A DNA stretch of 9,994 nucleotides from Syntrophus sp. (in: bacteria) (GTDB lineage Bacteria; Desulfobacterota; Syntrophia; Syntrophales; UBA8958): the NCBI GenBank assembly GCA_003451635.1, contig DMAT01000082.1, positions 1,161 through 11,154 on the forward strand, given 5' to 3'. Made by a program: the position numbers and the translations under genes. Under the pieces are notes generated by a model. The model saw only the letters and a list, made by a program, of their open reading frames with translations. It made no database searches and had not been told where the DNA came from. Positions 1 through 5,968 of the stretch are shown one piece after another. Numbering within the stretch: the first letter of the stretch is position 1; every line of letters starts with the position of its first letter.

Positions 1-19
1 CGTTCTATCTGGAGGATTG

Positions 20-328
20 ATGACGATTGCCTGTCCTGCCTGCAGCAAAAAAAGTGAAGATGCACGGGAATGCCCCCGCTGCGGATGCGAACTGTCTATC
101 CTGAAAATGGTCGCCCATGCGGCGACCCAAGAGCTGTTTATGGGAAGGGAAAACTTCTTGGCCGGTGATATGCGGGCGGCCATGCATCATGCCGGGAAAT
201 CCTGGTATCTTAAAAAAAGCCCGGCAGCGGCTCGCCTATCCTTCCTCTCCGCCCTGGCCGCCAACGATTTGGTACAAGTTGACCGCTGGTATGCCAGGAC
301 ATGCATATCTGTCCGGGTGAGCAGGTAG
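20..328 (+). CDS. small N-terminal zinc-ribbon protein, possibly truncated
   Basis: About 102 residues. The N-terminus carries a CxxC-x9-CxxC zinc ribbon (C5, C8, C18, C21, followed by GC at 22-23), so a small structural zinc site is likely. Residues 30-90 are alanine-rich and helical, with a pattern (LAGD..AA..HAGKSWYLK..PAAARLSFLSALA) that resembles a TPR-like helical hairpin. The function is not recognised. ATG at 20 is preferred because GGAGG at 11-15 lies 4 bases upstream; TTG at 17 is too close to that site. The frame is open to the window edge, so a start further upstream cannot be excluded. The last dozen residues (RTCISVRVSR) do not continue the helical pattern, and the DNA becomes A+T-rich soon after the stop. 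The protein may therefore be a shortened version of a longer zinc-ribbon/helical-repeat protein. Confidence 0.6.
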   Translation: MTIACPACSKKSEDARECPRCGCELSILKMVAHAATQELFMGRENFLAGDMRAAMHHAGKSWYLKKSPAAARLSFLSALAANDLVQVDRWYARTCISVRVSR

Positions 329-329
329 G

Positions 330-345
330 TATCGGCGCGCCGATA
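330..345. repeat. 16-bp perfect palindrome just after the zinc-ribbon gene
   Basis: TATCGGCGCGCCGATA is its own reverse complement and begins 2 bases after the TAG stop. No T-run follows, so it is not a standard intrinsic terminator. It could be a protein-binding site or a chance G+C-rich palindrome. The rest of 346-448 is A+T-rich and shows no gene that I can support. Confidence 0.5.
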
Positions 346-448
346 TTGATTAAACCGTCTCAATTCCCAAAAAACCGCCCAGATCAACCGAACTGACGGC
401 CTTAACTGTTCATATTAAACCCTGAAATAATTAGTGTTGCGAAATTGA

Positions 449-475
449 TTGACAAAACCTCCAGTGGTGTATACG
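449..475 (+). promoter_or_regulatory. putative promoter of the vapBC operon
   Basis: A consensus -35 box, TTGACA, lies at 449-454. The -10 is less clear: TATACG at 470-475 (15-bp spacer) or TACGGT at 472-477 (17-bp spacer). Either would fall inside the 37-bp palindrome at 457-493, so a protein bound there would block RNA polymerase. This matches the usual self-repression of type II toxin-antitoxin operons. The promoter call is inferred from position and motif only. Confidence 0.5.
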
Positions 476-493
476 GTATACACCACTGGAGGT
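457..493. promoter_or_regulatory. 37-bp perfect palindrome, likely VapBC operator
   Basis: The left arm ACCTCCAGTGGTGTATAC (457-474) is the exact reverse complement of 476-493, with a single central G at 475. The core holds two GTATAC hexamers (469-474 and 476-481). The palindrome sits between the -35 box and the antitoxin start and includes the Shine-Dalgarno GGAGGT (488-493, 8 bases before ATG 502). Ribbon-helix-helix antitoxins bind short repeated or palindromic sites in their own promoters, so this is the expected operator. In RNA, the ACCUCC of the left arm would pair with the GGAGGU. Confidence 0.8.
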
Positions 494-501
494 AAAAAGA
501 T

Positions 502-750
502 ATGGGCAATTTAATAAGAACGCAAATGTATTTCCCTGAGGATATGCTCATGGAACTGAAAAGCAAGGCCAAACAGGATCACACGACCGTATCAGATATC
601 GTCCGGAAGGCCATAAAAGAGCTTTTCAGGGGGGATAAGGTTGAGGAGTGGGACAAGGACCCTTTATGGGACATGGTCGGCAAAAGCAGATCCGATGAGG
701 GGGATCTTTCGATCCACCATGATCAGTATCTTTATGGTGAAAAGAAATGA
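502..750 (+). CDS. vapB: ribbon-helix-helix antitoxin of a VapBC-type module
   Basis: 82 residues. The N-terminus fits a ribbon-helix-helix DNA-binding fold: a strand at about 4-10 (LIRTQMY), a helix at 11-25 (FPEDMLMELKSKAKQ) and a helix at 28-42 (TTVSDIVRKAIKELF). The acidic C-terminal tail from about 50 (DPLWDMVG... ending DQYLYGEKK) is the kind of segment that wraps the toxin's active site in such pairs. The start at 502 is set by GGAGGT 8 bases upstream. The stop overlaps the toxin start by four bases (ATGA, 747-750), indicating translational coupling. By family knowledge it should neutralise the PIN-domain RNase downstream and, with it, bind the palindrome at 457-493. The DNA is clearly more A+T-rich than the flanking housekeeping genes. 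The VapB name rests on the toxin partner, since antitoxin families are interchangeable. Confidence 0.88.
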   Translation: MGNLIRTQMYFPEDMLMELKSKAKQDHTTVSDIVRKAIKELFRGDKVEEWDKDPLWDMVGKSRSDEGDLSIHHDQYLYGEKK

Positions 751-1148
751 AGCTTTTCATAGATACTTCCGCATGGCTTGCTCTCCATGACCGGAGTGAT
801 AAGTATTTTGAAGAAGCATCAGCAAGAAGCCTCATCATCAAGAAGCGGAAAATCGAAATAATTACTTCAGACTTCATTATGGATGAGAGCATCACGATAA
901 TCCGCTTCCGGGTCTCGCACCAGGCAGCCATCCTATTTGGCGATTCGCTGTTCGCAAGCAAGATTATGAAAATTTTGCGTGTTGATAGCGAACATATTCA
1001 CAAGGCATGGGCATTGTTCAAGAAATTCAATGACAAGTCACTGAGTTTCACGGACTGCACCAGTTTTATCCTCATGAAGGAGATTGGCGTTCAGTCTGCC
1101 TTTACCTTTGACGACCATTTCCGTCAGGGCGGGTTCGACATATTTTGA
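747..1148 (+). CDS. vapC: VapC-type PIN-domain ribonuclease toxin
   Basis: 133 residues, the usual length for VapC. The acidic residues of the PIN active site are all visible: D6 in LFIDTSAW at the N-terminus, E47 in FIMDES, D103 in SFTDCTS, and D122 (or D123) in FTFDDHF near the end. These residues hold Mg2+/Mn2+ and cut RNA, in characterised family members often tRNA or rRNA loops. The complete set suggests an active toxin. The start overlaps the stop of the antitoxin gene by ATGA, so the two are translated together. The target RNA cannot be read from sequence. G+C is low (two sampled 60-base stretches, 841-900 and 961-1020, are about 35-37%), in contrast to the downstream genes, which suggests acquisition by transfer. 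It converges on rlmD with a 38-bp gap and no obvious terminator. Confidence 0.93.
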   Translation: MKLFIDTSAWLALHDRSDKYFEEASARSLIIKKRKIEIITSDFIMDESITIIRFRVSHQAAILFGDSLFASKIMKILRVDSEHIHKAWALFKKFNDKSLSFTDCTSFILMKEIGVQSAFTFDDHFRQGGFDIF

Positions 1149-1186
1149 TGACCTGTCAGCAGTAATAACGCACTCCAGGGAAGATG

Positions 1187-2566
1187 TCACATTTGCCCAT
1201 CACTCAAAACCAGCAGCGCTACCACCTCTATATGGCTCGTTTGAGCGAACATGTCGAAGGGTTGCAGGCTTTGCAGGGTGTAGCCATGATTGGCTAGGAA
1301 TCGACAATCTCGGGCCTGGGTGGCGGGATTGCAGGAAATATAAACAATCCGTTTGGGTCTCAGCCTATTGATAGATGAGAGTACTTTGCCGGGACAGCCG
1401 GTACGGGGCGGGTCGAGGACCAGGACATCAAAAAAATGCTGCCTGTCAACAAACTGGCTTTGCATAACTTCTCCTGCATCACCGATAATGAAGTCGGCGT
1501 TGTCATGACCCGCCTGCGCTAAGTTTTCCCGGGCGCAGGTTATTGCTTTACCCCATAGTTCAATGCCGAAAACTTGGCGGGAGGCGGGGGCCAAGAACAT
1601 GGAGAATAATCCCGATCCGCAGTAGGCGTCGAGGACCGACTCCCGGCCCGTCAGGGCGCACATCGCGACGACGGCATCCACCAACTGCTCCACCAGATAG
1701 AGATTGGCCTGAAAAAAACCCTGGGCCGGAACAAGAAAGGTCCTGCCTTTGACGATCCGGGGGATATTCTCGCCGCAGAAGGCGAGGTCGCCGCCGGTGT
1801 CGGCATGAACGGGCCAGAGGTCCGGAAGGTCAATGAAAGCGCCACCGCCGGCGGTAGAGTGAGAAAGGTCCGGGGGCAACGACCGACTGCGAAGCGCCTC
1901 TTCCAAGACGGGATTATTCAGAACCGCGGTCGGGACATCGGCCCCGATCTCCCTCCCCCAGGACCAGGCCGTAACCTGCCGCCTGCTGACGGTGACATGG
2001 GATTCCCGCCCCTGCTTATGAAGCTCCTGAAGGGCCAGATTAAGAGATTCGGCTATTATTTCACAGCGCTCTATATCAACAATGTCCCGGCTTTTCGAAC
2101 GGAGAAAACCGGCCACCCCATCCTGCCCGTCCCGTTTCCCGATCCAGAAATCCGCCTTTCCCCGGTAGTTAAAGGGTTGGGGCGACGGGATAACGTCCCC
2201 TACCGTCGGGCTGGGAAAGCATCCGATACGCCGGAAGGCCTCTACTACCTGCGTCTTTTTGATCGCCAATTGGTCCGGATAGGAAAGATGCTGATAGTCG
2301 CAGCCTCCGCACCGGGTGAAATGGGAGCACCGGGGGGCGATACGCAACGGAGAAGGCTTGACAAGTTCGTGTATTATTCCGCGGGCATGACGCTTCTTAA
2401 CCTCAGTTACCTTAACCAATACTTCATCCTCCGGGGCGGTATAGGGGACAAAGATGGCCTGGTTTTGATAGCGGCCGACGCCCTCGCCGCCCAAAGCGAT
2501 ATCATTGATAACGACGGGAATGATCATTCCTTCCCTAAGGATCGATACTTTATCTGTAATATTCAC
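1187..2566 (-). CDS. rlmD: 23S rRNA (uracil-C5)-methyltransferase, RlmD/RumA type
   Basis: 459 residues, typical of the TrmA/RlmD family, which uses S-adenosylmethionine to methylate C5 of a uridine in RNA. Order of parts: a TRAM RNA-binding domain (about 14-70), iron-sulfur cluster cysteines C80, C86, C89 and C168 (CX5CX2C plus a distal Cys), a central RNA-recognition region, then a Rossmann methyltransferase domain with DAYCGSGLFS at 313-322, LDPPRTGC at 384-391, the catalytic cysteine C412 in YISCNP, and the general base E447 in HIEVVA. The start is GTG at 2566, with AAGGA 9 bases upstream. An internal ATG at codon 14 has its purine-rich stretch directly abutting it, so GTG is preferred. 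The family contains U1939, U747 and tRNA U54 enzymes; RlmD is favoured by the iron-sulfur motif plus TRAM domain, but the exact target uridine is an inference. The gene is transcribed divergently from the TraB-family gene. Confidence 0.92.
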   Translation of the reverse strand: MNITDKVSILREGMIIPVVINDIALGGEGVGRYQNQAIFVPYTAPEDEVLVKVTEVKKRHARGIIHELVKPSPLRIAPRCSHFTRCGGCDYQHLSYPDQLAIKKTQVVEAFRRIGCFPSPTVGDVIPSPQPFNYRGKADFWIGKRDGQDGVAGFLRSKSRDIVDIERCEIIAESLNLALQELHKQGRESHVTVSRRQVTAWSWGREIGADVPTAVLNNPVLEEALRSRSLPPDLSHSTAGGGAFIDLPDLWPVHADTGGDLAFCGENIPRIVKGRTFLVPAQGFFQANLYLVEQLVDAVVAMCALTGRESVLDAYCGSGLFSMFLAPASRQVFGIELWGKAITCARENLAQAGHDNADFIIGDAGEVMQSQFVDRQHFFDVLVLDPPRTGCPGKVLSSINRLRPKRIVYISCNPATQARDCRFLANHGYTLQSLQPFDMFAQTSHIEVVALLVLSDGQM

Positions 2567-2637
2567 GGCAAATCATCCTTGAGAAATGATAGGGGCGCTG
2601 TCAGCCGGTTTTTTTGTTTCCCTTTACAATCCCGGCG

Positions 2638-2667
2638 ATTATTGCTAATGACCCGTCATCAAGTCAA
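2638..2667 (-). promoter_or_regulatory. putative promoter for rlmD
   Basis: Read on the minus strand, TTGACT (2667-2662) and AATAAT (2643-2638) are separated by 18 bp, each one mismatch from the sigma70-type consensus. It lies about 72 bases upstream of the GTG start of rlmD, in the 122-bp divergent region. The spacer holds a short inverted repeat, ATGAC-CC-GTCAT (2648-2659), that could bind a regulator but is short enough to arise by chance. No equally good promoter for the + strand gene was found in this region. Confidence 0.45.
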
Positions 2668-2688
2668 TAGTTATCGGAGTACAATACT

Positions 2689-3858
2689 TTGGACAATCCC
2701 AATATACACCGCCTGACCTATGAAGGCAAAGAATTGATTCTCGTCGGCGTCGCCCACGTTTCCCGGGAGAGCGCCGAATTGGCCGAGGCGGTTATCGCTA
2801 CGGAACGCCCCGACACCGTTTGCGTGGAACTCTGCAAATCCCGTTATGAGGCAATCAAACAGCGTGACAAATGGCAGGAAATGAACATTGTCAAGGTGAT
2901 CAGGGAGAAGCGGACCTCGGTCCTCCTTTTTCAATTGCTCTTGGCCTCCTTCCAGAAGAAGATTGCCGAAAAATTCGGCATAACTCCTGGCGAGGAAATG
3001 ATCAGGGCCGTTGCCAAGGCGGAGGACGTGGGGGCGGTCGTCGTCCTCGCGGACCGGGAGATACGGGTCACCCTCCTCCGGGCCTGGCGTAAAATGGGCT
3101 TCTGGACAAAAATCCGGGTCCTCCCCGAGATGGTCGTATCCCTTTTCTACACCGAAGACATTACGGAAGAAGAGATAGAAAAGCTCAAGCAGCAGGATGT
3201 CCTCGAAGTGGCCCTCCAGACCTTCGGGGAAAAACTGCCTTCCTTAAAGACGACCCTTATCGACGAGCGGGACGAGTATCTGTCTCATACCATCAGCCAT
3301 GCCGACGGGAAAAGGATTGTCGCTATCGTCGGCGCCGGACATATACCGGGCATCAAAACGCACATCGGCCACTTTGTGGACATGGAGGCGATAAACCAAA
3401 TCCCGCCGCCGGGACTCTGGGCGCGATACGCCGGCTGGGGATTTTCCGCCGTTATCGTCTTGATGTTCATCACCGGATTTTTCTATTCCGGCGGCAAGAC
3501 AAGCATGAACATGCTCTTCATGTGGTCGGCCATCACCGCGGCCTGCGCCGGCGTCGGCGCCCTGATCATGCTGGCCCATCCATTGACGATTCTCGCCTCC
3601 GCCCTGTCGGCCCCCATCGCTACGATTCACCCCCTGATTGCCACGGGTTGGATCGCCGGTCTCGTCGAGGCGACCCTGCGGAAACCCCAGGTCCGGGATT
3701 TTCTGGCCCTGAAGGACGACATCAGCTCGGTACGGGGATTTTTCCGCAACAAAATTACAAGGTTGTTGATCTTGGTGGCGTTTGTGAATCTGACTACCTC
3801 CGTCGGCACCCTGGTGGCCATTCCCGTGGTCATGAAATACTTTTTTACCAAGGTGTAA
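2689..3858 (+). CDS. TraB/PrgY-family integral membrane protein
   Basis: 389 residues. The N-terminal soluble domain has the conserved features of the TraB/GumN/TIKI superfamily: GVAHVSRES at 20-28, VELC with E47, SRYE at 51-54, ADREI at 121-125, DERDEYL at 192-198 and GAGHIPG at 215-221. The C-terminal part is hydrophobic, with likely helices at about 248-267, 276-297, 299-328 and 358-385, giving a membrane-anchored protein. The superfamily includes enterococcal PrgY, which reduces the activity of a peptide sex pheromone, and animal TIKI proteins, described as metal-dependent proteases of Wnt. A role in peptide or protein processing at the membrane is therefore plausible, but no bacterial substrate can be named. 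The start is TTG at 2689, with CGGAG 9 bases upstream (2675-2679). The next gene starts 1 bp after the stop, so the two are almost certainly co-transcribed. Confidence 0.88.
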   Translation: MDNPNIHRLTYEGKELILVGVAHVSRESAELAEAVIATERPDTVCVELCKSRYEAIKQRDKWQEMNIVKVIREKRTSVLLFQLLLASFQKKIAEKFGITPGEEMIRAVAKAEDVGAVVVLADREIRVTLLRAWRKMGFWTKIRVLPEMVVSLFYTEDITEEEIEKLKQQDVLEVALQTFGEKLPSLKTTLIDERDEYLSHTISHADGKRIVAIVGAGHIPGIKTHIGHFVDMEAINQIPPPGLWARYAGWGFSAVIVLMFITGFFYSGGKTSMNMLFMWSAITAACAGVGALIMLAHPLTILASALSAPIATIHPLIATGWIAGLVEATLRKPQVRDFLALKDDISSVRGFFRNKITRLLILVAFVNLTTSVGTLVAIPVVMKYFFTKV

Positions 3859-3859
3859 A

Positions 3860-4717
3860 ATGGTTTCCCCAAGAACCTCCGGCCTTTGTCCCAATTGCCG
3901 CAAGCTGATCAGTCTCGATGAACCGTCATGCCCCTATTGCGGCATCGCCAACCCTGGGTCGCGCTGGCGCATGTCTTTCCTGAGCCGCTGGACGGGCGGC
4001 AATCTCGATCTCGTCCGGCTGATCATTTACGCCAATGCCGCCTTCTACCTCCTGTCCATCCTCATCAATCCCTCCGGAATGGGCGTCACCATGAACCCCC
4101 TCACGCTCTTTTCCCCATCAGAGAGCAGCCTGTTTCTCCTGGGGGCCACGGGAACTCTGCCGATAGCCCAGTTTCATCGCTGGTGGACCCTGATCACCGC
4201 CTCCTTTCTCCACGGCGGCCTTCTCCACATCTTCTTCAATATGATGGCCCTCAATCAATTGGGGACCTTTGTTGTTACCGAATTCGGCATTCATCGTTTC
4301 GCCGTCATCTATACCGTGACGGGCATCGCCGGTTTTCTCCTCTCCTATTTCGCGGGTATTCCCTTCACTATCGGCGCTTCGGCGAGCATCTGCGGCCTCA
4401 TCGGGGCCATTCTCTATTTCGCCAAGAGCCGGGGCGGTTTTTACGGGGATGCGATGTACCGCCAGGCCATGGGCTGGGTAGTCGGTCTCGTCCTCTTCGG
4501 GCTCCTCATTCCCGGCATCAACAACTGGGCCCACGGAGGCGGCCTGGCTGCGGGGATTGCGGCGGCGTTCATCCTCGGTTACGAGGACCGGCACCGGGAA
4601 ACATCATTTCACCGCATTCTGGGGAATGTCTGCATCTTCGGAACTGCCGGCCTGCTGGTCTGGGCCGCCCTGTCGGCATTTTACCAGCTTTTTCAGTACA
4701 TGGCGTACTTCCGATAA
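3860..4717 (+). CDS. rhomboid intramembrane serine protease with N-terminal zinc ribbon
   Basis: 285 residues. An N-terminal zinc ribbon (C10, C13, C24, C27) is followed by a rhomboid domain with about six to seven membrane helices (roughly 52-70, 109-131, 147-165, 172-188, 204-219, 223-241, 255-275). Catalytic features: HGGLLHIFFN at 118-127 (H118, H123 and N127 of the oxyanion region), GASAS at 172-176 with nucleophile S174, and AHGGG at 224-228 with catalytic H225. Rhomboids cut transmembrane segments of substrates within the bilayer. The dyad is intact, so activity is expected. The zinc ribbon should face the cytoplasm and may recruit a partner. ATG at 3860 follows the TraB-family stop by 1 bp; AAGG at 3850-3853 is a usable ribosome site 6 bases upstream. 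Tight linkage to a TraB-family protein suggests a joint role at the membrane, which is inference. Confidence 0.92.
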   Translation: MVSPRTSGLCPNCRKLISLDEPSCPYCGIANPGSRWRMSFLSRWTGGNLDLVRLIIYANAAFYLLSILINPSGMGVTMNPLTLFSPSESSLFLLGATGTLPIAQFHRWWTLITASFLHGGLLHIFFNMMALNQLGTFVVTEFGIHRFAVIYTVTGIAGFLLSYFAGIPFTIGASASICGLIGAILYFAKSRGGFYGDAMYRQAMGWVVGLVLFGLLIPGINNWAHGGGLAAGIAAAFILGYEDRHRETSFHRILGNVCIFGTAGLLVWAALSAFYQLFQYMAYFR

Positions 4718-4737
4718 ACCAAACCGTCGATCTGTCC

Positions 4738-4766
4738 TTGACACTCAGCAGCAGTGCCTTTATACT
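4738..4766 (+). promoter_or_regulatory. strong sigma70-type promoter for the DUF6516 module
   Basis: A consensus -35, TTGACA (4738-4743), and TATACT (4761-4766, one mismatch) are separated by exactly 17 bp. Transcription would begin near 4773, giving a leader of about 40 bases before ATG 4813, which is preceded by GAGGAGG (4800-4806, 6 bases away). It is the best-formed promoter in the window. It shows that the downstream pair has its own transcription unit, independent of the rhomboid operon that ends at 4717. Confidence 0.75.
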
Positions 4767-4812
4767 GTAACCGTAAGAAAAATCATGTCATAAAACGCTG
4801 AGGAGGCACTCT

Positions 4813-5103
4813 ATGCTTCAACAAGTAACCGTTTCTGCAGAAACGCCCATATCGCTAAAACCTCTTCTAAGAGCGGCAATACAAAGCGAAATCAAAATGC
4901 TCTCTTTTGGAATCAACCGCACCCGTGAGCGCCTGACTGCTTTTGAAAAGCAATTCGACATGAATTCAGAAGAATTTGAACGCCGCTTTACCGCTCGTGA
5001 CTTAAATGAAAGCCTGGACTTTATCGAATGGGAGGGTGAAATAAAAACTCTGCGTCTTTTGGAAGAACAGCAGGCGGTTTTGCAACAGGCGCATCTTTCA
5101 TGA
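4813..5103 (+). CDS. small helical protein, probable antitoxin partner of the DUF6516 protein
   Basis: 96 residues, rich in Glu, Arg, Leu and Gln; predicted by eye to be mostly helical. A charged helix runs from about 19 to 50, followed by EEFERRFTARDLNESLDF and a C-terminal helix IEWEGEIKTLRLLEEQ (about 71-86) with a coiled-coil-like spacing of leucines. I see no helix-turn-helix, ribbon-helix-helix or AbrB pattern, so it does not look like a standard DNA-binding antitoxin. The start is well supported by GAGGAGG 6 bases upstream. The gene overlaps the next by ATGA (5100-5103). Small proteins of this kind are found ahead of TumE/DUF6516 proteins and are taken to be their antitoxins; that role is inferred from position. 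G+C is visibly lower than in the rhomboid gene. Confidence 0.75.
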   Translation: MLQQVTVSAETPISLKPLLRAAIQSEIKMLSFGINRTRERLTAFEKQFDMNSEEFERRFTARDLNESLDFIEWEGEIKTLRLLEEQQAVLQQAHLS

Positions 5104-5501
5104 TTGAGATTTATTTTGAGTCCGTCCGAACAATCATTAATAGCACTCCTATTGTGCAAGCATGCAGCATCACGACTGATCGAAGAAGCGATGAAATTGG
5201 CTTCCTGCGCGGCGATCTTGTCTTTATGGACGGGTCGCGCTTGCACTTTCGGGAATTTGTGCGACAGGTAGTGGATACACCACCAGACCGCTACACTTAT
5301 GTCTATCATTACCAGAGCGTAAACGGCGCTCTCATCTTTCGCTATGACAACACCTCCCACTTCCCGGCGTTATCAGGCTTTCCCCATCACAAGCACAGCG
5401 GCGATGAAACTGATGTTTCTTCGGTAACCCCACCTGATCTTAGGGAGGTGTTGAAAGAAATCGAAGTAACAATTGCCGCTGATAGAAATGAGCGGTTATA
5501 A
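5100..5501 (+). CDS. TumE/DUF6516-family putative toxin
   Basis: 133 residues. It matches what I know of the TumE/DUF6516 family: an N-terminal strand-rich part with GDLVFMDGSRLHFREF (38-53), a Tyr/His-rich segment YTYVYHYQ (65-72), the hallmark LIFRYDN (78-84), then FPHHKHSGDE (94-103) and a closing helix PPDLREVLKEI. The cluster of His residues (H70, H87, H96, H97, H99) with R81, Y82 and D83 could form a catalytic or metal site, consistent with a nuclease-like toxin, but the activity is not established here. The start codon overlaps the stop of the preceding small gene by four bases, as in many toxin-antitoxin pairs, and the pair has its own promoter at 4738-4766. A sampled stretch (5101-5160) is about 37% G+C, consistent with horizontal acquisition. 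Confidence 0.8.
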   Translation: MIEIYFESVRTIINSTPIVQACSITTDRRSDEIGFLRGDLVFMDGSRLHFREFVRQVVDTPPDRYTYVYHYQSVNGALIFRYDNTSHFPALSGFPHHKHSGDETDVSSVTPPDLREVLKEIEVTIAADRNERL

Positions 5502-5560
5502 ATCGTCACTTAAATTCAGAGGTTGGAATCTCAGGTTAATTTTTCAGGGAGGTAAACAGA

Positions 5561-5968
5561 ATGAAAAGAGCTTTTTCTATCATCACCTTGATCTTCATCA
5601 TCGCGCTGCTGGCGGGCTGTGAAGGGGGCGTCGTGGTCGGAGGAAAATCCATGGGCATGCAGGACGGTCAATTTGTTCGTTCCAGCGGTTATATGGTTGG
5701 CTCGTACCCTTATCCTTTCGATGCGGTCTGCCAGGGAATCGACGACACCCTCAAGGAGATGAAGGCCGTAACCAGCGAAAAACACGTGAAAATCGGCAAA
5801 GCGAGCATAATTGCCACTCTCCAGGGTGAGAAGGTAACCTTTGAGGTTGAGTTCAAGGAGAAAAACAAGACCGACGTGTCAATCCTGGTCGGCATGGGGG
5901 GGAGCAATATCGCCTCTCAGCTCATTCATGACCGTCTGCGGCTGACCATGACAAAAACTGCGAAATAA
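5561..5968 (+). CDS. small lipoprotein, DUF3568-like
   Basis: 135 residues. The N-terminus has two basic residues (K2, R3), a hydrophobic stretch (5-17) and a lipobox, LLAGC, with C20 as the expected lipid-modified residue after signal peptidase II cleavage. Glu at 21 does not give the Asp+2 inner-membrane retention signal, so outer-membrane sorting is possible. The mature part has a short glycine/valine segment, then an alpha/beta layout: FDAVCQGIDDTLKEMKAV (helix, about 53-70), strands at 82-98 and 105-112, and a C-terminal helix/strand LIHDRLRLTM. This resembles the DUF3568 family of short periplasmic lipoproteins of unknown function. AGGGAGGT at 5546-5553 lies 7 bases before ATG. The 3' end overlaps the convergent cca coding sequence by 47 bp. 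The 59-bp gap upstream shows no clear promoter. Confidence 0.85.
   Translation: MKRAFSIITLIFIIALLAGCEGGVVVGGKSMGMQDGQFVRSSGYMVGSYPYPFDAVCQGIDDTLKEMKAVTSEKHVKIGKASIIATLQGEKVTFEVEFKEKNKTDVSILVGMGGSNIASQLIHDRLRLTMTKTAK

Noticed and set aside
2590..2620. G+C-rich stretch followed by seven Ts upstream of the TraB-family gene, resembling a terminator
   Set aside because: I could not draw a continuous stem before the T-run, and on the + strand no gene ends just upstream.
1805..2716. 303-codon open frame on the + strand
   Set aside because: It lies antisense to rlmD, whose catalytic motifs are intact. The translation is low in recognisable pattern, rich in Pro/Arg/Gly, and typical of an antisense shadow in G+C-rich DNA.
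3244..3903. 219-codon open frame on the minus strand
   Set aside because: Antisense to the TraB-family gene, with a His/Gln/Gly/Asp-rich composition typical of a shadow frame.
3928..4770. 280-codon open frame on the + strand in a second frame over the rhomboid gene
   Set aside because: The translation is Arg/Pro/His/Leu/Ser-rich with no hydrophobic pattern, while the rhomboid frame has all catalytic residues.
4753..4810. AGTGCC / GGCACT inverted repeat and a GTAACCGT direct repeat around the start of the 96-residue gene
   Set aside because: The matches are only 6-8 bases and widely separated, so they are too weak to call an operator.
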